Assembly (NCBI GenBank): GCA_046597895.1
Contig: JBKJJS010000148.1
Span: 1 to 44,085 of the forward strand
Source: WLJO01 sp046597895
Lineage (GTDB): Bacteria > Actinomycetota > Acidimicrobiia > Acidimicrobiales > Ilumatobacteraceae
Direction: 5' to 3'
DNA: 44,085 nucleotides
Both the position numbers and the translations under genes were made by a program. Below, piece after piece: positions 32,244 to 39,999 of the stretch (the first letter of the stretch is position 1; each line of letters starts with the position of its first letter). Under the pieces are notes generated by a model. The model made no database searches. It was not told the DNA's origin and worked only from the letters and a program-made list of their open reading frames with translations.

Positions 32244-33422
32244 TCACCACGTCACCGGTAGGCGGCGCCGACCCCACAGGAACTCGGGCACGATCCGCTC
32301 AGTCGGGCCAGCGAGGTCAAGCGTCGGGAACCGTTGCACCAGCGTCTCAAGGGCGACACGGGCTGTCTGGCGGGCGATGGGAGCGCCGAGGCAGTGATGC
32401 ATCCCCCACCCGAAGCTGTAGTGACGGCGCAACTCGCCCCACGGCCTGTCGAGCCGGAACGTGTCGGGATCCGTGAACCCATCGGGATCCCGGTTCGCCG
32501 ATGCGTACAGCACCATGATCTTCGTACCCGGCTCCAACTCGGTGTCGCCCAGCGTGACCACCTCGTTGTTCGTACGGCACAGCCCGAGTACCGGCGGGTC
32601 GAACCGCAGGCTCTCCTCGACAGCCGCCTCTACGAGCGTCGGATCGGCGCACACCTGGTCCCAGAGCTCTCGCCGCTCGAGCAGCCGGAATACCATGTTC
32701 GTAATGAGCGAGGTCGTGGTCTCGTGGCCGGCCACCATGAGCTGTGACAGCATGTTGGCCAGTTCGCCCTCCGGCATCTCCTTACCCTCGAACTGTCGAG
32801 TGGCGTACGTGAGGAGCAGGCCATCCGGCGTCGGTTCCCCGGCGCGGACGGCGCGGATGCGTTCGAGCAGATAGTGCTTCAGGTCGCCGAGGGACTGCCC
32901 GCCATGGTACGGATCCGACAGCCCCTGTACGAGGTCGTCGGCCCACCGCTTGATGTTGTCGCGGTCGTCCCTGTCGACCCCCATCATGTCGATGAAGCCG
33001 AGGATCGGCAGTGGAAGGGCGAACCCGTCGTGCAACTCGAAGGGCCGGTCGGACGCCGCCATCGCCTCGGCGGTCTCCTCCGCGAGCGCCCGCACGGTTG
33101 GCTCGAGCTTCACGATCTCGACCGGGTTGAACTCGGCTCTGGCGAACTTGCGACGGCTCGTGTGCTCCGGTGGGTCGAACCGCTGGATGTCGCCCCGGCG
33201 TTCGACGCCGGCGTAGCCGACCCCCGGACCGAGTTCGTTCGACCACGTCCACGGATCCGTCAGCACAGCGTGCACATCGGCACGGCGCGACAAGGTGTAC
33301 AGGGGATGCCCGAACTGGTCAGTGCGATGGACGGGGCATTGGTCCCGCATCCATTCATACGTCGGGAACGGATCCTCGACGGTCTCGGGCGCCAGCGGGT
33401 CGTATGAGGAGACCTCGGTCAT
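32244..33422 (-). CDS. Cytochrome P450
   Basis: 392 residues, soluble bacterial type. The I-helix oxygen-activation motif is AGHETT (231-236), the K-helix ExxR is E270 to R273 (ESLR), and the haem loop is FGWGMHHCLG (337-346) with proximal cysteine C344. The PPEHTSRRK segment (84-92) is a family hallmark. It needs ferredoxin and reductase partners, none of which is nearby, so the substrate cannot be inferred. It has its own leaderless promoter between rpmA and its start. A lone P450 among translation genes looks like an insertion into a conserved operon. Confidence 0.95.
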   Translation of the reverse strand: MTEVSSYDPLAPETVEDPFPTYEWMRDQCPVHRTDQFGHPLYTLSRRADVHAVLTDPWTWSNELGPGVGYAGVERRGDIQRFDPPEHTSRRKFARAEFNPVEIVKLEPTVRALAEETAEAMAASDRPFELHDGFALPLPILGFIDMMGVDRDDRDNIKRWADDLVQGLSDPYHGGQSLGDLKHYLLERIRAVRAGEPTPDGLLLTYATRQFEGKEMPEGELANMLSQLMVAGHETTTSLITNMVFRLLERRELWDQVCADPTLVEAAVEESLRFDPPVLGLCRTNNEVVTLGDTELEPGTKIMVLYASANRDPDGFTDPDTFRLDRPWGELRRHYSFGWGMHHCLGAPIARQTARVALETLVQRFPTLDLAGPTERIVPEFLWGRRRLPVTW

Positions 33423-33429
33423 GGCCCGA

Positions 33430-33435
33430 ACTGTA
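33430..33435 (-). promoter_or_regulatory. -10 element TACAGT of the P450 gene, leaderless
   Basis: On the minus strand TACAGT ends 7 nt before ATG 33422. It lies entirely inside the 18-bp gap after rpmA. Confidence 0.65.
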
Positions 33436-33440
33436 GAAGC

Positions 33441-33695
33441 TCAGTCGAGCGGGTTCACATCCACGATCTTGCGGCCACGGCGCTCACCGAACTTCACGGT
33501 GCCGTGCGAGGTGGCGAACAGCGTGTCATCCTTGCCGATTCCCACGTTGTGCCCCGGGTGGAACCGCGTGCCCCGCTGGCGCACGATGATCGTTCCGGCG
33601 TGAATAGCGGTGCCATCGAACACCTTCACGCCAAGGCGCTGGGCATTGGAGTCACGGCCGTTCTTTGTGGAGCCTGCGCCCTTGGTCTTCGACAT
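33441..33695 (-). CDS. rpmA: 50S ribosomal protein L27
   Basis: 84 residues, full length. The N-terminus MSKTKGAGSTKNGRDSNAQR is the conserved tail that reaches the peptidyl-transferase centre; it begins without the cleavable extension found in Firmicutes. The body has RQRGTRFHPGHNVGIGKD and the DTLFATSHGTVKF strand. It follows rplU with a 3-bp gap, as in most bacteria, and is probably translated from the same message. Confidence 0.98.
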   Translation of the reverse strand: MSKTKGAGSTKNGRDSNAQRLGVKVFDGTAIHAGTIIVRQRGTRFHPGHNVGIGKDDTLFATSHGTVKFGERRGRKIVDVNPLD

Positions 33696-33698
33696 GGC

Positions 33699-34010
33699 TC
33701 AGCCTTTCGCGATCTTGGTGATCTCGACGGTGTGATACTTCTGGCGGTGCCCGTAGCGCTTGCGCTGGTTCGCCTTCGACTTGTACTTGAACCCGTTGAT
33801 CTTCGGGCCCTTCTCCTGGCCGACAATGGTGCCAGTGACGGTCACCCCGTCGAGCTGCTCGGGCGTCGCGAGGATGACGTCGCCGTCCACGAACAGCACG
33901 GGCCTGAAGCTGACCTCAGCGCCGACCTCGGCCTTGAGCAGCTCGAGCGCCACACGCTGGCCTTCCGACACTTTTTCCTGTTTGCCACCGGAGGCGATCA
34001 CTGCATACAT
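33699..34010 (-). CDS. rplU: 50S ribosomal protein L21
   Basis: 103 residues from ATG 34010, starting MYAVIASGGKQEKVSEGQ. The C-terminal signature GFKYKSKANQRKRYGHRQKY binds 23S rRNA. The frame is open upstream to 34160, but homology begins at MYAVI and a TAGCAT box lies 11 nt ahead of it. It heads the rplU-rpmA pair and follows rne/rng on the same strand with 64 bp between, enough for a separate promoter. Confidence 0.98.
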   Translation of the reverse strand: MYAVIASGGKQEKVSEGQRVALELLKAEVGAEVSFRPVLFVDGDVILATPEQLDGVTVTGTIVGQEKGPKINGFKYKSKANQRKRYGHRQKYHTVEITKIAKG

Positions 34011-34021
34011 AGCGGGTGGCG

Positions 34022-34027
34022 ATGCTA
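34022..34027 (-). promoter_or_regulatory. -10 element TAGCAT of rplU-rpmA
   Basis: On the minus strand TAGCAT ends 11 nt before the rplU ATG, predicting a leader of about 4-5 nt. The short leader leaves no room for the L21 leader RNA found in some other bacteria. Confidence 0.55.
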
Positions 34028-34060
34028 TCGGCGCCCAACAGGCTTCGGACAACTCGCCGG

Positions 34061-34072
34061 GCTGCCGGCAGC
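34061..34072. other. Perfect 12-bp palindrome downstream of rne/rng
   Basis: GCTGCCGGCAGC begins 2 bp after the rne/rng stop and about 35 bp upstream of the rplU -10 box. It could be a protein-binding site near the -35 region or a small 3' structure; it is too compact for a normal terminator stem and loop. Confidence 0.4.
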
Positions 34073-34074
34073 AT

Positions 34075-36027
34075 TCAGTCGAGCAGGACGTGATTGATGG
34101 TGACGCCACGGCCCTCGCACTGCGGACACTGGCCAGCGAAGCTCTGGAGCAAGCCCTCACCGATGCGTTTGCGGGTCATTTCCACCAGGCCGAGTTCCGA
34201 GATGTCGAACACCTGGCTGCGGGTCTTGTCCCTGGCAAGGGCCTCCGTGAACGCCTCAACGACCTTGCGACGGTTGGCGCGAATCTCCATGTCGATGAAG
34301 TCGATGACGATGATGCCGCCGATATCCCGTAGCCGGAGCTGCCGGGCGATCTCGCCGGCGGCCTCCAGGTTGTTGTGGAGCACGGTGGCTTCGAGGCTCG
34401 ACGACCCCACGTTCTTGCCGGTGTTCACATCGATCACGGTGAGCGCCTCGGTGTGTTCGATGATGAGCGAGCCACCCGACTGGAGCCACACCTTGCGATC
34501 GAGCGCCTTGTGAAGTTGCTCGTGCACGTGGAAACGCTCGTACAGCGGCAACCCTTCAGCAACCGGGTCGAACAGTTCGACCCGCTCGGCGAGCTCAGGG
34601 TTCATCACCTCGATGTAGCTCCGGACCTCCTGGTACAGCTCCGGATCGTCGATGATGACGTTGCGGTACTCGGCGGTGAACTCCTCGCGGATGACCCGAA
34701 CGGCGAGGTCCGGTTCGCGGTAGAGCAGCTGTGCCCGGTTCTGCTTGCGGGCCACTTCCGCCTTGCGTTCGATCTCCCTCCACGTCGCGTTGAGCCGCAT
34801 GACATCGGCCCGCAACTCCTCCTCCGTGGCGTGCTCAGCGGCCGTTCTGACGATGAGTCCGTGCTCCGGTTCGCGCACTCGGTCGAGGACGGAGCGCAGG
34901 CGTTTGCGTTCGTCATCAGGAAGTCGCTTCGAGATGCCATACGTCTTGGAGTTGGGGATGAGCACGACGAACCGACCCGGGAGCGACACCTCCTGCGTGA
35001 GCCGTGCCCCCTTTGCTCCGATCGGGTTCTTCGTGACCTGGCCGAGGATGAGCTGCCGGCTCTTCAGGATGTTCTCGATGCGGGGGCGGTCGGCGCTGCG
35101 CTCGACGATGTCCTCCGGGTCGTATTGGACGTCGCCGGCATAGAGCACGGCGTTCTTAGGTGTGGCGATGTCGACGAACGCCGCCTCCATGCCGGGGAGA
35201 ACATTCTGGACCCGTCCGATGTAGACGTTGCCGTGGATCTGGCCGACATCGTCAGCGGGACGGCTCACGTAGTGCTCGATGAGGTTTCGCCCCTCGAGCA
35301 CGGCCACCTGGGTGAGTCCGTGGCCGACGTGTACGCACATCGTGTATCGGCCGACCGGGCGGCCATTGCGTTCGCGCCCCTTACGACGCTCGAGCGCCTC
35401 GGCGTCGAGTTCCAAGTGCGCGGTATGGGTGGCGACGAGCTTGGCCGACGTGGCCTTCGCCGGCGCCCGCTTGCGCTTCTTGGCCGACGGCGTCGGGGCT
35501 TCACCCGGGTTCGTCTCGACGGCTCCGCCGGACGGCTTTTTGGCGCTGACGGACGGCTTGGCTCTGGCCTTGGGCTGAGAACCAGTCCGCTGGCCTGAGG
35601 AGGGTGGGTCCGTCGGCGTGGCAGCCACCGGGGCGGGGCGGGTGTCGCCGATGCGGGGTGGGCGCCGGACCAGTGCCGCAGACGCCCCCTCAGCCGAGGC
35701 GCGACCCTCGTGGCTCCGCTCAGGGAGCTCGACATCAGCGGCCCTGTCGTCCTGGCCGCTCTCCTGGTCGTCGGACTCATCCGGGGTCGTTCCATCTGGA
35801 GCCGTGGGCCGCTTGCGTCGCTGTCCACCGCGCGAACCTCGGCGGCGCTTCTTGGCGGCCGCGGTCATCGCCTCGTCGCCGTCTGCACCTCCGCCAGCCT
35901 CACCGCCAGCCTCACCGCCAGCTTCGCCGAATTCGGCGCCATCCGCGGAACCACCAGCGTCAGCGGGCGCGACGAACCCCGGCGTCGGATCGCCACTCGT
36001 GGTCGCGAAGTCCTGGTTGTCGTCCAT
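34075..36027 (-). CDS. rne: Ribonuclease E/G family endoribonuclease
   Basis: 650 residues. Residues 1-222 are a disordered extension: an acidic Gly/Ala/Glu part, then Arg/Lys-rich KKRRRGSRGGQRRKR (59-73) and further basic Pro/Ala segments. The catalytic part begins near GRPVGRY (222-228), with an S1 domain (NVYIGRVQNVLPGMEAAFVD), a DNase I-like domain with LTVIDVNTGKN and IIVIDFIDM carrying the catalytic aspartates, and a C-terminal CPQCEGRG zinc link. The rne versus rng name is not firm: the core is RNase G-sized and the extension is N-terminal, as in other actinobacteria. AAGGG about 10 nt upstream is a fair ribosome-binding site. It starts 15 bp after the DUF2344-type gene. Confidence 0.93.
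   Translation of the reverse strand: MDDNQDFATTSGDPTPGFVAPADAGGSADGAEFGEAGGEAGGEAGGGADGDEAMTAAAKKRRRGSRGGQRRKRPTAPDGTTPDESDDQESGQDDRAADVELPERSHEGRASAEGASAALVRRPPRIGDTRPAPVAATPTDPPSSGQRTGSQPKARAKPSVSAKKPSGGAVETNPGEAPTPSAKKRKRAPAKATSAKLVATHTAHLELDAEALERRKGRERNGRPVGRYTMCVHVGHGLTQVAVLEGRNLIEHYVSRPADDVGQIHGNVYIGRVQNVLPGMEAAFVDIATPKNAVLYAGDVQYDPEDIVERSADRPRIENILKSRQLILGQVTKNPIGAKGARLTQEVSLPGRFVVLIPNSKTYGISKRLPDDERKRLRSVLDRVREPEHGLIVRTAAEHATEEELRADVMRLNATWREIERKAEVARKQNRAQLLYREPDLAVRVIREEFTAEYRNVIIDDPELYQEVRSYIEVMNPELAERVELFDPVAEGLPLYERFHVHEQLHKALDRKVWLQSGGSLIIEHTEALTVIDVNTGKNVGSSSLEATVLHNNLEAAGEIARQLRLRDIGGIIVIDFIDMEIRANRRKVVEAFTEALARDKTRSQVFDISELGLVEMTRKRIGEGLLQSFAGQCPQCEGRGVTINHVLLD
35891..35926. 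repeat. Three 12-bp tandem units in rne/rng
   Basis: Two exact copies of CCGCCAGCCTCA and a variant CCGCCAGCTTCG lie in tandem. On the minus strand they encode the GEAGGEAGGEAGG stretch of the acidic N-terminal extension, in frame, so copy-number change would not break the protein. Confidence 0.85.
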
Positions 36028-36042
36028 TCGTCATGTCCCTTC

Positions 36043-36777
36043 TCATGCGCCGACCAGTGCGGTCGGTGCGGCGACGGCTGCGGGCATCGGGAGTAGCTCC
36101 CAACGCGCGCCGTCGCGCTCGATCCATTGCTTTGTGCGCCACAGCGTGCGCACGGTGTCCGTCACGTCCTCTACTCCGGGAAAGACCACGCTGACGAGTT
36201 CGCTCGGCCGCAACCCACGCCCGATCGTGGCCAGCCGAGCCGTCAACATGACAACACCGGTGTTCTTGGGAAGTTCACCGAAAAACCCTACCGACAGACT
36301 TTCGATTGCCGGGCGGACATCGTCCGTACGGCGCTCACCTTTACGCTCCCGCTCGAACTCGAGAGTGGCGACACCGACGACTCCCTCCACGGCCCGAACA
36401 GCATCGTCGTACGCGATACCGGTCAAACCCAACTCCCAATCACACGCCACGACATCTTCCTGCAGTGACACTTCACCCGGCAGTTTCTCGGCGACCACGA
36501 GTACATCGAACCCGACCGGAAGGTCGTTGGACAATCGGGCGGCCAACCCTTCAAGAGGAACGTCCTGCGCGAACTCGATGTCGACATACTCGGCCACCGA
36601 CTCGGCGGCCAACGGTAACGCCAGCCCAAAACTCAGACGTGGCCTTGGCGTAAACCCCGTGCTGTAGGCCACCGGCAGGGATGCCTTGCGCAGTGCCCGC
36701 TCCCACAGGCGCGTGACGTCGAGGTTGCCCACGAAGCGAACCTTGCCGATCTTGGAGTACCGAATCCGCACCTTCAT
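36043..36777 (-). CDS. Radical-SAM-associated protein, TIGR03936/DUF2344 family
   Basis: 244 residues. The N-terminus MKVRIRYSKIGKVRFVGNLD, with the following RALRKASLPVAYSTGFTPRP stretch and SFGLALPLA, is the family signature. Function is unknown; it is nearly always next to or fused with the TIGR03960 radical SAM protein, as here, where its ATG overlaps that gene's stop (ATGA). Position before rne/rng and rplU-rpmA suggests a role in RNA or ribosome modification, but that is inference from context. Confidence 0.9.
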   Translation of the reverse strand: MKVRIRYSKIGKVRFVGNLDVTRLWERALRKASLPVAYSTGFTPRPRLSFGLALPLAAESVAEYVDIEFAQDVPLEGLAARLSNDLPVGFDVLVVAEKLPGEVSLQEDVVACDWELGLTGIAYDDAVRAVEGVVGVATLEFERERKGERRTDDVRPAIESLSVGFFGELPKNTGVVMLTARLATIGRGLRPSELVSVVFPGVEDVTDTVRTLWRTKQWIERDGARWELLPMPAAVAAPTALVGA

Positions 36778-38774
36778 GGAGCGACCACGGCGAGGTCGCT
36801 CGGCTCAACGTCACGTCGCCGCCCGAGTTGTAAACGCACGGGCACCACTCCGCCAACCGCAAGGTCCTGTCCTGTGCCTTGGCTGCCACCAGCGGGCGGC
36901 ACCGGCGACGCCACCACGTGCTCGATGCCGTAGCCCGTGCAGACACCGCAGTCGTAGCAGGGGGTCCACCGGCAGTCCTCCACGCCGCTGCCGATCAGCG
37001 AGCCCTGCCAGTCGTCCCATAGGAAGTCCTTATGCAGCCCAGCGGAGATGTGATCCCACGGCAAGACCTCGTCGATCGTGCGGTGGCGCAGGACGTACCA
37101 GTCGAACGACAGCCCCTCGGCCGCCATCGCTTCCTCCCAGCGGCGAACGTCGAAATGCTCACCCCACTCTTGGAACGTGCCTCCCATCCGCCAGACCCGT
37201 TCGATCACCCGGCCGATGCGCCGATCACCGCGAGAAGCCAGCCCTTCGGCCAGTGTGGCCTCCGGGTCGTGCCACTTCATCTGCACACCCTTGGCCTTCG
37301 AGGTGGCGTCTCGCAGGAGACCGATCTTGCGCCGGAGTTCGGGCACGGTGTTCTGGCCGAACCACTGGAAGGGAGTGTGGGGTTTGGGGACGAAGCCACC
37401 AAGGCTCACCGTGATCGCGGCGCGGTTCGTGGAGCGCCGACCGATCTGCACACAGTTGCGGGCCAACTCCGCGACGCCCAGCGTGTCCTCGTCGGTCTCC
37501 GTCGGCAGACCGGTGAGGAAGTACAGCTTCATACGGGTCCAGCCCTGGCTGAACCCCGATTCCACGGCGCTGTACAGATCTTCCTCGGTGATGAGCTTGT
37601 TGATGACAGTGCGCAACCGCCACGTACCGGCTTCCGGTGCGAACGTGAGACCACTGCGGCGCCCGCCCCGCACCTGGGCGGCCACCCCGACGGTGAACGC
37701 GTCGACCCGCAACGACGGCAAGCTGATCGACGTGCTCTGGCCACACGACGTGGGGTCGGTGGCGACGTTCTGCAGTAACTGCTCGATACCGCTGAAGTCG
37801 GCGGTGGAGAGCGATGTCAAGGCCACCTCGTCCTGGCCGGTGCGGCGCAGGCCCTCGGAGATCATCGTGCGCACTTGTTCCGCCGGGCGCTCGCGCACCG
37901 GTCGCGTGATCATGCCGGCCTGACAGAACCGACACCCTCTGGTGCAGCCGCGGAACACCTCCACACTGAGGCGATCGTGTACCACCTCGGTGAGCGGGGT
38001 GAGAAAGCGCTTCGGGTAGGGCCACAGCGAGAGGTCGGCGATGGTGCGCTTGTCCACGCGTGCTGGCACGTCCGGGTAGCGCGGCGTGACCGAGACCAGT
38101 CGGGGGCCGTCGTACTCGACGTGATACATCGCCGGTACGTACACGCCGGGGACGAGCGCCAGCGCGTGCAGCACATGCTCGCGGGATCCTTCAGTGCGCC
38201 CGGAGCGTTTCCACTCACCGATCACCGTCGTGATCTCGGACACGACCTCCTCACCCTCGCCGATGACGAAGAAGTCGACGTAGTCGGCAAGCGGTTCCGG
38301 ATTGAAAGCGGCATGGCCGCCGGCGGCAATGAGCGGGTGCTCCGCTCTGCGATCCTCACATCGGACCGGGACACCGGCCAGGTCGACGCAGGCCAGTACG
38401 TTCGTGAATACCAACTCGGCCGAGAGGTTGAAGGCGATGATGTCGAACGCACCGGCCGGACGATGCGTGTCGACCGAGAACAGCGGAATGCCATCGCGGC
38501 GCATCAGCGTCTCGAGGTCGGTCCAGGGTGCGTACGAGCGTTCCGCCACGGCGTCGTCGCGTTCGTTCAGGATCTCGTACAGGATCTGGAGTCCCTGGTT
38601 GGGCAGGCCAACCTCATACGTGTCGGGGTACGTGAGCAGCCACGACACCTTCCCGTCGGCGTGCACGGGCGTGACGGCGCCGTCCTCGCACCCGATGTAG
38701 CGGGCCGGCTTTTGCACCTTGACCAAGAGAGGTTCGAGCCGAGACCACACAGATGCCGGCTGGGGCGACCTCAT
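36774..38774 (-). CDS. Radical SAM protein, TIGR03960 family
   Basis: 666 residues from ATG 38774. The N-terminal third has a B12-binding-like fold (YPDTYEVGLPNQGLQILYEI; FFVIGEGEEV). The radical SAM cluster motif CxxxCxxC is in RGCTRGCRFCQAG (C277, C281, C284), and the barrel continues with a FAPEAGTWRLRTVINK stretch. The C-terminus has several cysteines (CRWTPCYDCGVCTGYG) that could hold a second cluster. Substrate unknown; its partner is the overlapping DUF2344 gene. ATG 38774 is preferred because the earlier in-frame ATG 38786 overlaps the TACGAT -10 box. Confidence 0.9.
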   Translation of the reverse strand: MRSPQPASVWSRLEPLLVKVQKPARYIGCEDGAVTPVHADGKVSWLLTYPDTYEVGLPNQGLQILYEILNERDDAVAERSYAPWTDLETLMRRDGIPLFSVDTHRPAGAFDIIAFNLSAELVFTNVLACVDLAGVPVRCEDRRAEHPLIAAGGHAAFNPEPLADYVDFFVIGEGEEVVSEITTVIGEWKRSGRTEGSREHVLHALALVPGVYVPAMYHVEYDGPRLVSVTPRYPDVPARVDKRTIADLSLWPYPKRFLTPLTEVVHDRLSVEVFRGCTRGCRFCQAGMITRPVRERPAEQVRTMISEGLRRTGQDEVALTSLSTADFSGIEQLLQNVATDPTSCGQSTSISLPSLRVDAFTVGVAAQVRGGRRSGLTFAPEAGTWRLRTVINKLITEEDLYSAVESGFSQGWTRMKLYFLTGLPTETDEDTLGVAELARNCVQIGRRSTNRAAITVSLGGFVPKPHTPFQWFGQNTVPELRRKIGLLRDATSKAKGVQMKWHDPEATLAEGLASRGDRRIGRVIERVWRMGGTFQEWGEHFDVRRWEEAMAAEGLSFDWYVLRHRTIDEVLPWDHISAGLHKDFLWDDWQGSLIGSGVEDCRWTPCYDCGVCTGYGIEHVVASPVPPAGGSQGTGQDLAVGGVVPVRLQLGRRRDVEPSDLAVVAP

Positions 38775-38784
38775 GGTGTGGGAC

Positions 38785-38790
38785 ATCGTA
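38785..38790 (-). promoter_or_regulatory. -10 element TACGAT of the TIGR03960 gene
   Basis: On the minus strand TACGAT ends 10 nt before ATG 38774 and overlaps an upstream in-frame ATG. It lies in the 57-bp gap after rodA, so the radical SAM-rne unit may be transcribed apart from the mre genes. Confidence 0.5.
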
Positions 38791-38831
38791 CCGCGTCGAC
38801 ACCCCAGAAGCAGGTCTGGCGCTTCACGGGG

Positions 38832-39998
38832 CTACCGGAATCGGCGCATGTGGACTGACTGCACGAGTCCGAACATCATGAGGAACGCCACAGCCGACGA
38901 GCCGCCGTACGACACGAGGGGCAGGGGAATCCCCGTGACCGGCATGATGCCGAGGCTCATGCCGATGTTCTCGAAGATGTGCCACAGCAACATGCTGAAG
39001 ACACCGGCGCAGATGTACGTACCGAGCATGTCGCGCGACAGGTGGGCAGTGCGCCAGATCCGGGTGAGCACGACTGCGTAGAGGGCGAGCAACACGCCGA
39101 CGCCGATCATCCCGAACTGCTCGGCGAGCGCCGTCGTCGGGAAGTCGGCCCACTGCACCGGGATCGAACGGTTGTTGGTGAGCGGTCCCTTCAGCCAGCC
39201 CCTGCCGAACACGCCACCGTTGCCAAAAGCTCGCTTGGCCTGCTTCACCTGCTGGATGAGGTCCTGGAGCTCCTTGTCGGTCGAGCTCTGGTTCACGAAG
39301 GCCACCAACCGGCGGAGCTGGTAGCGCTCCACGAGGCCCGTGAGAACGGCGGCGGCCACGGTGGCCGCCGAGAGTGCGGTGATGAGGAAGATGTGCCGGT
39401 ACTGCGCCCCGGCTACCAGGAGCACACCCATCGCCAGAGCCACGTACACGGATGCCGAGCCGAGATCAGGCTGGATCACGACGAGCGTCATCGGCACTCC
39501 CACGATCATGAGACCGCCGAGGAAACGCGAGTAGGAGATCCGTTCGGATCGTTCATCCGAGAGATATCCCGCGAGAAACAGCAGCGTGGCCACCTTGCCG
39601 AACTCAGCCGGCTGGATCGAGATCGGCCCGAGGTCGAACGACAACCGGGCGCCACCGGAGGTCTTGGCGAGGCCGAGCACCAGCACCAGACCGAACACCA
39701 TGCCGCCATAGAGGAGCCCAGCGCGCTCCCGCCACCACTGGTAGTCGAAGGCCATCACGCCCGCCATGATCGCCGCCCCGATGATGAGGAAGATCACCTG
39801 GCGCTGGGTGTAGAGGAACGGGTCGAGGGGCCTGGGCCGTGTCTGTAGGAAGCGATAGCTCGTCGAGTAGACCGTCGGGATCCCGACCACGACGATGCCG
39901 AGGATGCCGAGCATCAGCACCCAATCGATGTTGCGTTCGGGGTCGCCCGGGCTCGTCCGCAGACTTCCGAGCGAACTCCCCCGGGTCATCGTCGGCAT
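38832..39998 (-). CDS. rodA: Rod-shape peptidoglycan glycosyltransferase RodA (SEDS family)
   Basis: 388 residues with about ten membrane helices. SEDS hallmarks are GPISIQPAEFGKVATLLFLA, the extracellular loop with GGVFGRGWLKGP and IPVQWADFPTTALAEQFG (catalytic Asp region), and the C-terminal GIPLPLVSYGGSS. RodA polymerises glycan strands together with PBP2 in the elongasome. The ATG comes 1 bp after the mrdA stop (TGACATG), as expected for a tightly coupled pair. Confidence 0.95.
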   Translation of the reverse strand: MPTMTRGSSLGSLRTSPGDPERNIDWVLMLGILGIVVVGIPTVYSTSYRFLQTRPRPLDPFLYTQRQVIFLIIGAAIMAGVMAFDYQWWRERAGLLYGGMVFGLVLVLGLAKTSGGARLSFDLGPISIQPAEFGKVATLLFLAGYLSDERSERISYSRFLGGLMIVGVPMTLVVIQPDLGSASVYVALAMGVLLVAGAQYRHIFLITALSAATVAAAVLTGLVERYQLRRLVAFVNQSSTDKELQDLIQQVKQAKRAFGNGGVFGRGWLKGPLTNNRSIPVQWADFPTTALAEQFGMIGVGVLLALYAVVLTRIWRTAHLSRDMLGTYICAGVFSMLLWHIFENIGMSLGIMPVTGIPLPLVSYGGSSAVAFLMMFGLVQSVHMRRFR

Positions 39999-39999
39999 G

